Of a DNA stretch of 64,000 nt, positions 51,851-62,621 are shown piece by piece (the stretch's first letter is position 1; the number at the start of each line of letters is the position of its first letter). The position numbers and the translations under genes are program-made. A model generated the notes under the pieces. It did not search any database and had not been told where the DNA came from. It saw nothing but the letters and a program-made list of their open reading frames with translations. This DNA is from Caprella mutica (Eukaryota; Arthropoda; Malacostraca; Amphipoda; Caprellidae), in NCBI GenBank assembly GCA_947561585.1, contig CANNZV010001046.1, forward strand, positions 123,319 to 187,318, read 5' to 3'.

Positions 51851-52677
51851 CTTATTTCCAAATTTTAATTTTTTTAACTACATTTAAAATATTCCAAAAA
51901 ATATCCTTCCCATGTGAATTTTATATTGAAATGTAACTTCTATCAAATATTTTATTTTTCGTCAGTTAGAGTGTGAATTCAATCAATAAGGTAAGTTTAT
52001 TTGAGTTTCTTAAACTCCATTCCAAATTAATTGATGTTTCCAAAGTATCATTAATTTAAATTAAAAAACTTTGAGATTAGGTCCATATTTTAATTATTTT
52101 AATTGAATAACTCCCGACACAGCAATAGTTCTAAATTATTAGAACATAAAACTTTTAAAAGATTATGACATTCCAATACGTTAGTTTATTACATCATGTA
52201 TGTAAATCATTCTAATAAAGTCTAGATAAGAATAAACCGTGTTGAACAAATTCTCCTATTAGTATCAGTACGATTCTTAATTTTGAATTCAGGGAGACCC
52301 ACTTTTATTACCCCTCCTCTTATTACAAATGGTAATAAGAGTGAAGATATCATTTTCAACTCCTTGAACTTATCATTTTCTATGAGTTAGATTAATGAAG
52401 AAAATATTCTTCATGAGTATATTGAAATTATGAAAGTTCAATGTATTAATTATTAGAAGTATTTAAATTCAGCCATATAGCTTACCTATCACTCAGTATA
52501 GAGGAATAATTAACAAGACTCTGCTTTGGAGTCTTCACCTCAAGGAATTATAATTCTATACTGATCAGCTCTCTATGGTGTACCAACCGAGGAACGTCAT
52601 TAGTTTATTATAGTTTAACTTTATTAATATAAATATAAACATAATGCTGATGCAGGAGAAGCAAGGGACAAAAAAGT
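51851..52677. other. Non-coding, no feature recognised
   Basis: AT-rich DNA between two tandem arrays; no motif-bearing frame. Confidence 0.5.
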
Positions 52678-52679
52678 TT

Positions 52680-53030
52680 AGATTAAGGACCCATTACCGT
52701 TATGCAAATAATCTTTACCGTAACCTGTAACGATAGTCTTCTCATCCGGATGGTATAGCCCAAAAGTACAGTATAAAGATCCATTAACGATTTTCATAAT
52801 CTCTGGATGGTATAGCCCCAAAGTACAGTATAAAGACCCATTACTAACAGTCTTATCTTCTGGACAGTATAGCCCCAAAGTACAGTATAAAGACTCATTA
52901 CCAATAGTTATTTCATCTGGACGGTATAGCCCCAAAGTACAGTATAAAGACCCATTACCGATAGTCATATCATTTGGACGGTATAGCCCCAAAGTACAGT
53001 ATGAAGACCCATTACCGATGTTGTCTCCTC
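52680..53030. repeat. 57-bp tandem array, about six copies
   Basis: Unit GGACGGTATAGCCCCAAAGT followed by ACAGTATAAAGACCCATTAC and a variable 15-17 bp. Because 57 is a multiple of three, one minus-strand frame (52678-52992) stays open and reads a 19-residue repeat (GLYRPDEITIGNESLYCTL). I see no start context, flanking exons or known family, so I call a minisatellite rather than a gene. Confidence 0.8.
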
Positions 53031-53735
53031 TGGACGCTACAGCTTCAAATTCTTCTTTATGGCACCACTCTATTTACAGTTTTGCCAAGTTAGAACAAAT
53101 GGGAATTGTTGTGAAAGAATTGAGAGGGAACTCCATTGCTACAAACGGGATTGGAGACTTGTGATTATTTTGTAGGAAGATAAATAAACTATAAGTAGAG
53201 TAATACTCTTTAATGCCAAGAGATAAGTTTATAGGAATTTATTGGAAGAATGAGATTGAAAATCAGATTACCGAAAAATAAACTGTTAATCAGAATATTG
53301 TTTTAAGAAATGCAACCAAGTTCTAATAAATTCAACAGTAATTTTTGAACTAAGCATTTGAATCAGAGTGTTTACAGAGTATCTTTACAGCTTAATACTA
53401 TCTAAAGAACACACGACGCGTATCTACGGCTATCATATCTGCAGCGTCAGCAATGACAGCAACTCTCCTAACTCTCCAAATGAGTGTTTATGTGCGGTAC
53501 TGCCATGCAATGCCACTCTTAATAACCAATAGAGGGTCTTGAACTTGCCATAGTTAGCAGTAACTTTATTTTACGAGTATTTTCAGTGTCTTTCTCCAGT
53601 TTGAGGTAGATTGAATTCTTTATTTTGTCGAACTATCTGAGAGAAGTAGGTATGGCATCTAAATTTATTTCTATTGTAATGTTAAAGTGAATTTATGATA
53701 CATTTACATTTATCGTAATATAGCTTACATAAATC
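53031..53735. other. Non-coding, no feature recognised
   Basis: AT-rich; no gene or mobile-element end recognised. Confidence 0.5.
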
Positions 53736-53932
53736 AAAAACAAATTTCGATTATATTAGTTCTAATAGGAAAACAATTATTTTTTTGTTTTGTACATTTA
53801 AAAACAAATTTCGATTATATTAATTAGTTCTAATAGGAAAACAATTATTTTTTAGTTATGTACATTCAAAAACAAATTTCGTAATTTTTAATTAGTTCTA
53901 ATGGGAAAACAATTATATTTTAGTTTTGTACA
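53736..53932. repeat. Three imperfect tandem copies of ~70 bp
   Basis: Each copy has AAAAACAAATTTCG, TTAGTTCTAATRGGAAAACA and TTTTGTACATT. Confidence 0.8.
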
Positions 53933-54340
53933 TTCTTATTTACAATATGGTAAAACAATCAATAATATCAAAAACAAAAAAGCTATGAATTTATTATATA
54001 AACTCTCGACATATAAACAATCTTTACGAATCAATACATCAAAAATTTATTGGATTTCAAATCTATTCTTAACTACTCTTCGTTACCTTTATAAAATTGA
54101 AGAAGATTATGTTTAAATCTGCAATATTTTCCACATATGAATAACTTAGGAATATTTATATTCATTTGTAATTTTATTATTCACTTAAACTCAAAAAGTA
54201 TTCAATCAAATTGGTTACATTATCCAGGAAACGTTTGATTAGATTTTGGGAGCGATAGGGTCAAAGCTTAATGTCATTTATCAAAAATATTCAATAGTGA
54301 AGGTTTGCCCTCTACGATTGCCCGTTCTTTTAAATATTAC
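53933..54340. other. Non-coding; short similarity to 24010-24070
   Basis: GGGAGCGATAGGGTCAAAGC near 54248 matches GGGAGCAATCGGGTCAAAGG near 24038 with similar flanks. A short open frame at 53901-54116 overlaps the tandem copies and has no motif. Confidence 0.4.
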
Positions 54341-54341
54341 A

Positions 54342-56335
54342 AGAGCCCGGACTTTTTGGACCTATAAAAAGTCATCCTAGGACAATATAAAAGGCATTTA
54401 AGGAACTTAAAACAGCAGTTTTGTACCTAAAAAAATGCATTTTAGGACCTATAAAAACCATTTAGGACTTAAAAAAGGGATTTTTAGGACTTATACATAC
54501 ACTTTTAGGATTAATAAATAGGTATTTACAACTAATAAATTAGGATTTTAGAATGAAAAATCAACAATTTTTAGTCCGTTTAAATAAAAAAAAATGATGA
54601 AAACAAATATACAATTCATCCCTTAAAAATTCAATGAATCTAGTTTATAGTATATTTATTGAAATTTAACCTAAAAGTGTTATAAAAAAATGTAAAATGA
54701 ATTAAAATTCATGAAATTCATGAAATTCATGAAACTAATTCCAATATGAAATTCGAAATTTGAATTTACAGCAAACCCTTGTAGTATAGACAACCTCAGA
54801 ATAATCAAACCATATATTAGATAATTAGACCAATTAAGATATTTTGAAACAATTGTACAGGAAATACCACGTATACTAGATAAAGCACAATTTTTGTCAC
54901 CTGACAGTTTTTTATTGTAAATATTACAAATATTACAAGGTTCTACATATATCTCTCTTTGAATAGTTTATTATATTGATTATTCGCTATTTTATCTTTT
55001 TATTCATGGCAGTCTGCGCTAAAAAAATTGATGTAAAGAATTACAGAAAACTAGATACAGTTGTGACTATGCTAATTCTTTAAGTGATAGAAGCAGTTTA
55101 TTTATATAATAATTCAGACATATTTTGATTGAATTATAACTTTCTATAAATTTGTCAATATATCCCATCAACTTTACCGATTTACCAAATTATTAAATAG
55201 TATAAAAAGCGTGCACGGACAATTCGTCCACGGACATCTCGTTCACGGACATTTCGTCCAACGGACATTTCGTCCACGGACATTTCGTCCACGGATATTT
55301 GGTCCACGGACAATTCGTCCTCGAATTACTTTATTTTGTATTATATTTATTATGTGTACATATTTTATATATTATATCATTTATATACATTCTGCAACAT
55401 AAAATTAGAAAACACCCTTTTTTGATGGTTATTAGTAATGTATGGTTTTTGCCTAATTTCTTATAGCAATCTTTTTCTCCTGTTGGACGGCAATAGTAAA
55501 ATAATGAAACTGTATACTTCTTTAATGACCCCGCTTTTATTACAACCGAGTCTTATAAAATCTGTAATAATTACCTGGCATGTCTCGATGTTATAACAGT
55601 ACATAAATGTAGAAAACGGGAAAACGGAGTAATTTTTAGTGGTGTTTAATGCACTGTATAACTACAATAATCATCAATAGTTGTATTCAGATTAGGTAAT
55701 TAGATGTAATATTGGTTCAGAAATTAGTATTTTATAGCAGAATATTTTTAACAGTGACTACCTTAATTACATATATCATAATATGATATAAAGGAATTAA
55801 CTAGATATTGGTACCTTTTAATGTTACGTTTAATAAAACGTCCGTGTTATTGGACTGTTTCATATTTTCGGACTTCAACATATATATATATTAATTATTA
55901 TTATTTACCTCTATTTTAATTACTTTAATTCCTACGTATCCACACATTTATTCTTGTTAGGACTCTGTTATTTCAGTTCTAAATTTTAGATACTCATAAT
56001 TCATTAATTAATGCAAAATATTAAACGAGGTGAATGACTTAAAGATACAGTCAACCTGTTTGGCATATCATGTTTTATAACTGTAATCGATAGAAAAACA
56101 TTTTTTTATGTGTTCATATACGGCTTAAGATTTTGATTGAATTATAACGTTATTTAAATTTGGCAATATAACCCATCATCTTTACCGAGTTACCAAATTA
56201 TCAAATAATATAAAATGCCCATAATTAGACTTTGCATAATTTTAGGAATTTATAATATTTTAGGACTTTATGGCAATTATGGCATTTTAAGGACTTTATG
56301 GCAGTTTAGAACTTTATGACATTTGTCCGGGCTCT
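54342..56335. mobile_element. ~2-kb hAT-like element with AGAGCCCGGAC ends
   Basis: AGAGCCCGGAC at 54342-54352 is inverted at 56325-56335. Inside each end are repeated TTTAGGACTT-type motifs in opposite orientation (54350-54510 and 56235-56320), as in subterminal repeat regions. The expected 8-bp duplication is not clear. No transposase was seen. A ~90-bp direct duplication (55117-55205 and 56132-56216) and a palindromic array (55212-55322) lie inside. Confidence 0.6.
55212..55322. repeat. 15-bp palindromic tandem array
   Basis: About seven units of CACGGACATTTCGTC; each unit centres on GGACATTTCGTCC, a near palindrome. The short open frame through it (55211-55402) is a by-product. Confidence 0.85.
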
Positions 56336-56345
56336 AATAATGACT

Positions 56346-57239
56346 TAAACTTGAATAGACGATGTAAAGAAGACTATTGTTCCAATGAGGTCAACAACAT
56401 GACTCTTTCATAACTTATAAAGTTGTAACGAAGGACTATTTGTGGTGTGTATAATGTCCATATAAGACAAGACAAAAGCATTCGAAATTACCATTACAGT
56501 TATTGCTCAGAGGATCTAATTTGGAAAAGTAATTCATGAAGCTTTTAATGGAATTAAATGAATGAATGCATAGAAAAGGGCCTCTTTGCTTTATTTAAAC
56601 ATAGAGAAAAATAATGGCATTGTCTTCTATTTATACAAATTGGCATAAGAACTACATGAGTCTAACCTTATTGTTACATGTAGTAAGTAAATACAATTCT
56701 TAAAGAAAACATATAAGTTCACATTAAGACGTAAATGTTTTTCTCATTATATATATTTTCTTATCTCATTATATATTTTCTTAACTCATTATACATTTTC
56801 TTAACTCATTATATATTTTCTTAACTCATAATATATTTTCTTAACTCATTAATTATATATTTTCTTTGAAAACTGAGCGTGGAGTTTGAGCTCCACAAGA
56901 AAAACGTTCGCAGTTCAAACAGAATCAATACATTTAATGTAATGAATTTGTTCCTATAATATCGTGGGTATATATAATATTTCACAGTAGAATTATATGA
57001 TAGAAGATATGACCTGTCAAAAGATCACACAATTCAAGCCGCTGCTTTACTTTGTATAAATTGTTTAGCGAATCCTTGACACTCAGGCCTTTAGAGATCT
57101 AAATTGGTTTTTCAGTCCAATTTGGTTAAAGAAATTTCGTATTTGCTTGTTGATTTTATTTATGAACTAGATAATAGTCTGACTTTTGAGTTAAATGCAA
57201 GGACATTTTATTTTTCTTTCTTTTCTTCAATAAAGTATT
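56346..57239. other. Non-coding with a short 20-bp tandem array
   Basis: 56742-56860 holds about six units of TTCTTAACTCATTATATATT. Otherwise AT-rich DNA without recognised features. Confidence 0.6.
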
Positions 57240-57248
57240 ATCATTAAT

Positions 57249-58511
57249 GGGTCTAGGAAAATTGATCGAAAGCAATTGACCGAAAACAATTTATCGAAAA
57301 CAATTTATCGAAAGCAATTGATCGAATGGAAAACTGGTCGAATAGAAAATTGGTCGAAAGGAAAATTGATCGAAAGGAAAATTGGTCGAGAGGAAAATTA
57401 GTCGAATGGAAAATTGATCGAATGGAAAATTGGTCGAATGGAAAATAAGTCGAATGGAAAATTGATCGAAAGGAAAATTGATCGCACAACAATTATTGAT
57501 CGAAAGGAAAATTGATCGAATAGATCAACTTCATTTTTTTCTTCCATCTGTGAGTGCAGCAACCGGTGCTTAGTGTCCCTTTTTGTTACATTGCTTGGTA
57601 AGTGACTGCACTAACAGAGTAGCTTTTCTGCATCCATGAGCATTGTCAATGACGGTGTTAAGTGACTTACTTCATGAATCCACTTTCCTTTCTGACTGCT
57701 TCTTCCTATCTCTTGTATTTAATTCCCTTTTACCGTCAGTGATATGGCTTTTGGTTCCGAAACAGACGTTAAACCTACTAAATTAATTAATTATTTAACT
57801 TTCATTTCACAAGTTTTCTAGAACTATCTAAATTCTAGAATTAAGAAAACTTATAGTTCTTCAAATTATAATATATTTCAAAGCATATAATTCTCTGTTA
57901 TAGAAAAACAGTTGATTGGAGAAAAGTTGTTCATAAATTATTATTGTATAAATTAGTATATGAATTATTATTATTATCTATAAATCATGGTTACAAGATC
58001 TACTAGCTGTAATATATTGCAAGTAAGTTTCTCTGGTAATCCATGGTTTTAGTTATCATTGTCAATTAGTGTAAATAGATCCAAGATCATTTTCGATCAA
58101 TTTTTTTCGGTCAATTCTCCATTCGATCAATTGTACGTTGTTCGATCAATTTTCCTTTAGATCAATTTTCCATTCGACCAATTTTCCTTTCGATCAATTT
58201 TCCATTCGACCAATTTTCCTTTCGATCAATTTTCCTTTCGATCAATTTTCCATTCGACCAATTTTCTTTTCGATCAATTTTCCATTCGACCAATTTTCCT
58301 TTCGATCAATTTTCCATTCGAAGTATTTTCCTTTCGATCAATTTTCCATTTGATCAATTTTCCTTTCGATCGATTTTTCATTCGATCAATTTTCCATTCA
58401 ACCAATTTTCCATTCGATCAATTTTCTATTCGAACAATTTTCCTTTCGATCAATTGTTTTCGATAAATTGTTTTCGGTCAATTATTGCTTTCGATCAGTT
58501 TTCCGGATCCC
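57249..58511. mobile_element. Foldback-type element with 9-bp target duplication
   Basis: ATCATTAAT occurs exactly on both sides (57240-57248 and 58512-58520). The ends begin GGGTCTAGGAAAATTGATCG and, inverted, GGGATCCGGAAAACTGATCG. Each arm is an array of 16-bp units, GGAAAATTGATCGAAT with variants, in opposite orientation (57253-57530 and 58085-58505). Long inverted repeats made of short tandem units plus a 9-bp duplication are the marks of Drosophila FB elements, which are related to MULEs. The interior holds an R1 dispersed-repeat copy. No transposase. The two frames of 70-80 codons are repeat by-products. Confidence 0.88.
57530..57775 (-). repeat. Dispersed repeat family R1, copy 3 (inside foldback element)
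   Basis: Best-preserved minus-strand copy. It runs from CTTCCATCTGTGAGTGCAGC to CAGACGTTAAACC and matches 6993-7262 inverted. Confidence 0.7.
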
Positions 58512-58834
58512 ATCATTAATACATTATTTACAATGGTAGGCGTTACAGTCTGTGCTGCTTGAAGCCGTAAGATTTTTCTTATTAATATAGTTAGGCTATT
58601 TTGTACCTCACATATCATCCTCTTTGTTATTTACATTCCATTCTTTATTATTCGTATAAATATGTTGATATCAGGTAGCATGTTGATTACTAACTTAATT
58701 TTCTCGTTGTGTATATATGATACGAGTGCCTAATTTCTATTACGCAAACTCTTACTGACATTATTAGTTTGTAATGCATGGCACTCTATTACGAGATAAT
58801 GTGCTTACGGAACTAATTAGCTACGAACATTGGG

Positions 58835-59155
58835 AGAGAAATTATGGTGGGGACATAGAAGATTAAGAGGAGAAAGTTATCGTGGGGATATAGAAGATTG
58901 AGAGGGGAAAGTTATGGTGGGGACTTTAAGATTGAGAGAGGAAAGTTATGGTGGGGACATAGAAGATTGAGAGGGAAAAGTTATGGTGGGGACATAGAAG
59001 ATAAAGAGAGTAAAGTTATGGTGGGGACATAGAAGATAAAGAGAGTAAAGTTATGGTGGGGACATAGAAGATTGAGAGGGGAAAGTTATGGTGGGGACTT
59101 ATAAGATTGAGAGGGAATTGTTATGGTGGGGACATAGAAGATTAAGAGGGGACTT
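58835..59155. repeat. 35-bp tandem array, about nine copies
   Basis: Unit GAGAGGGGAAAGTTATGGTG followed by GGGACATAGAAGATT. Purine-rich on the + strand, no coding sense. Confidence 0.9.
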
Positions 59156-59769
59156 TCGCCAAAGATTGGATAATATAACTGTCGTTACTTGTTTACTATA
59201 CAATAATGACTAATGAATCACGGATAATTTATGATGATTTATTTAGTTTATAACTGTGAAATAATAACCTAGATAAACTGAAATAATTATTCGAAAATTA
59301 TTTATAAGATTAAAGATAAAGTATCTATATAATATTTTAATTAGAAGATAATATTAATAATATTTTAATTAGTGGAAGTTATATCAACCACAAGAAAAAA
59401 AATAGGAATAGCATATTGTCGACTGTGATAAACACTGATTATATTTTATTGTGAAATGTAAGTACAGACAATGTTTTGCTAGGAATGAAAAATTATCTAG
59501 TGTGTTTTAGATTAATAGTAAAGTACGTTTGATTTTTAGTCGAACCATTATCAATCTTTTTCTTTCGAATCATTTATCGTCGTAGATAAATGAACTTTTA
59601 ACCAATTTAATTTTAAAATCACCAATCGATAGTCGGTGAGTAGCGATTGTGAATTTTTCGACTGGGAACCTCTTAGTCTACCAATCAAAATGATGGGCTA
59701 GGATTCTTTCCCAAAATTCGATCACCTGACATTTAGTAAGTCATGTTCTCAGACTCTTTCTCACGGATT
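59156..59769. other. Non-coding, no feature recognised
   Basis: AT-rich DNA up to the R2 copy. Confidence 0.5.
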
Positions 59770-59920
59770 GTGCCTCATTCTTTTTCTGTGTCGCTCTTTC
59801 AGTGCCGGTAGACACACCGGATAACATTCAGTCTTGCAGAGGATGTCGGTAAAGTGTAAAATTTGTCGGTATCAAATACAGTTTCCTTTTCATTACTAAG
59901 AAGTGTCCTTAAATCAAAAC
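59770..59920 (-). repeat. Dispersed repeat R2, copy 2
   Basis: Inverted counterpart of 50625-50780. The CCGGTAGACACACCGG hairpin is conserved. Confidence 0.8.
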
Positions 59921-60274
59921 TTTTATCCGAATTATTATCTGTTCGAAACTCAATAACAGGATTGGGAAAAACTGAACCCCATCATCGGACACCATCTTAG
60001 ATATTGAGGAGAACTTTTGTACCAAGTTCCAACATTACGAAATACTCGCAGTGTTTCTAAAGTACAAATTAAAGAAAAACGTTAAGTTGGAAATTAATAT
60101 CAGTATTTAATAAACCGAATTACTCGAGAAATGATAACTTTTGGAAATTGGGACTCCTTTGTTTTCTGTTCAGTTTTGGGAATAAAATTCAAATGATTTT
60201 GTACAGTATTTTCTTTTATTAGAATTATATCACGAATTTATTTACTCATTTAATTCAATTTATTGGAAGTATAG

Positions 60275-60475
60275 CATCTGCTTCGGAGCCAAAGGCCATA
60301 TCACTAACGTCAAAAGTAAAATAAAAAAAGAGATGCTTAAAATCAGTCATAAAGAAGAGTTGAACGGTGTACAAAATCACCTGTCACCTGTAATGCTCAT
60401 GGATGCAGGAAAACTACGTCGTGAATGCAGTATAAGGAATTTGATTGAAAAGGACGCATGTAGCGGTAAATTTCT
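60275..60475 (+). repeat. Dispersed repeat family R1, copy 4
   Basis: Shares CTTCGGAGCCAAAGGCCATATCA, CTCATGGATGCAGGAAAAC and GTGAATGCAGT with the other R1 copies; diverged. The open frame 60333-60515 runs through it and is not considered a gene. Confidence 0.55.
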
Positions 60476-60479
60476 GTAC

Positions 60480-61500
60480 ACCCCAAGAAATGTATATTTA
60501 TTTATTAAATCCTAATAATTCGTACTTTCACTTCTGTATCTGATGCAGCAAAGAAAACCTTCGAGCTATAATCATATAGTCTCCATAATAGTAATAAACA
60601 AATTATATTCATTCCTAATAGATAATCTGACAATAAATTGGCATACAATTGATATTATTATATATTTTACAAACACGAAATATCAAATCTTTCAAAGATA
60701 AAAAAATTCAATCCTCTCATTGGGAATTAAACCCTTATTCGCTCAGTGAAATTATAACATGTCATTATGCACTTGTTCTTTTACTTGAAAGTGAAGTAGT
60801 TTATATTTAATTAAAATGATTTTACATTCATTAATTTTAACTTTACACAAAGTCCTTTACACATATATATATATACCTAGTCTATTCACATGGGAAAATG
60901 CTGCCATGTAGCCTTTATTTAGCCAAGTTACCGTCAAGGCACTTCAAAATAAGGAATCCCTCATCATTTCCAAGCCATGTTCTTTAATTGCAGTTACTAA
61001 ACTATCTTAGAGCCACAAAAATTACTCTAACTTTGATTAATGTATAAAGTTTAAAACTTTAGATGATTAGCGAACGACACGAACTGAAATAAGCCTATAA
61101 TACATTATAGAGTCAAGACTATAAAAGAGAGGCCATACTCATATGAGTCTCTCCGGAGTCTCATTTCTCATCTTTAATTTTCTCATTCCTCTCACATTGG
61201 TGAATTATAATAAATTCCCCTTGCAATTATCGCAATATTTGTGTTGCTTTAATTCCCTAAAGGACGGAGTAATTTTATCGACTGAGAGAAGCCTAACACT
61301 CCTTCTTGTGACTTTTGTGTCGGTAAAAATCAAACAACTGCATTATCAAATTAATTTTGAAACGTGGGCAAGAATATTACCTGCTTTTTAAGTCGTAATG
61401 TGAAGGTTTACATTTTGTGGCAAAATATAATGTTACACAGTTGATTTTTTAATTAAAAGAAGAAAATTGAGATGAACTCTGTATCTGTTTTATTTCGTGC
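60480..61500. other. Non-coding, no feature recognised
   Basis: AT-rich, with a (TA)n run near 60863-60875. The frame at 61143-61391 begins with a hydrophobic run but shows no family motif or context, so it is not called. Confidence 0.45.
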
Positions 61501-61502
61501 GC

Positions 61503-62621
61503 GGACAGAATGCCTACGGACAAAATCCCTACGGAAAAATTGCCTATGGACAAAATGCCTAACGGACAAGATGCCTAACGTACAAAATGCCTAACAGACA
61601 AAATGCCTAATGGACAAAATGCCTAAGATGCATTTAAACTTATTTCAAATATGGAGATAGTGGACAAAGATTTGAAATAAGTTAGACCAAGTGGAAACAA
61701 AGAGTTTTGTCTCAGTTAGAGTTTATTAAATCACTTTCACATTGAATATGAACAATTGTAACTCGGAGTGCTTAGTATAAACACCCTTTTATTTCATTTC
61801 ACTGTATGATTTATCACATTGCGTTTGTTCTATTTATCAAATCTCTTTAAAAAATAAATCTTCCTACATCTTGCCATTTTTAGTGGATATCTATAATCAA
61901 TAATCATCATCTACTATATTCATTTTTTTAAAAACATCAATAATCATCTTCTTCTATTTCCATTTTGTTTAAAGACATATCTATAGTCATCATATTTTGT
62001 TTTCATTTTTGAAAGATTTATTATAATCTTCTTATTCCATTATAATTTTCTTAAATATTGTTTATTCTTTTAGATAACTATAATCATCTTCAATCTACAG
62101 TGATGTTTATAGTTGCTTTTGTTATTCTAATTCAAGTTAAATAATTACAATGTATATATAAGTTATTACTGACATGTGATTTACTACTCTGGTTATAAAA
62201 AAAGATGCCAATATTTTTTTTATTCAACTCCCTATATAGAATTTTTCCGTTGGAAAAAATACAGTATTCTTTATGAGATGTAACTGAGACGTAGTATATA
62301 ATTTTTTCTTATGTTATACATAAATTTTTAAAAAATCATTTGATGTTCAATGATCAGGTTTATTACAGTATAATGTTTTCTGTTCCTTATTTACCAATAA
62401 TCATTCTATTACAGATATCACTTCAATGTTTTCTATTCAACCCTTTTATTTAAATATGGAGTTAATTCTTTAATTCACTTTGCAATATTCTTTTACGTCA
62501 TTATTTTACAATTTTTCTTTTCTATATTCATATATTTTGTACATTAGGCATTTTGTCCGTTAGGCATTTTGTCCGATAGGTATTTTGTCCGTTAAGCATT
62601 TTGTCTGTAGGCATTTTGTCC
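61503..62621. mobile_element. Second foldback-type element
   Basis: A left array of 16-bp units GGACAAAATGCCTAAC (61503-61625, about eight units) and an inverted right array (62543-62621, about five units, GTTAGGCATTTTGTCC) enclose 0.9 kb of AT-rich DNA. The architecture matches 57249-58511 with a different unit sequence. No clear target duplication and no coding region. Confidence 0.7.

Noticed and set aside
57253..58353. Open frames of 70-80 codons rich in FDQFS-like repeats
   Set aside because: They read through the 16-bp foldback arrays and are mirror images on the two arms.
61143..61391. 82-codon frame starting with a hydrophobic run
   Set aside because: No family motif, splice context or neighbours; frames this long occur by chance in 64 kb.
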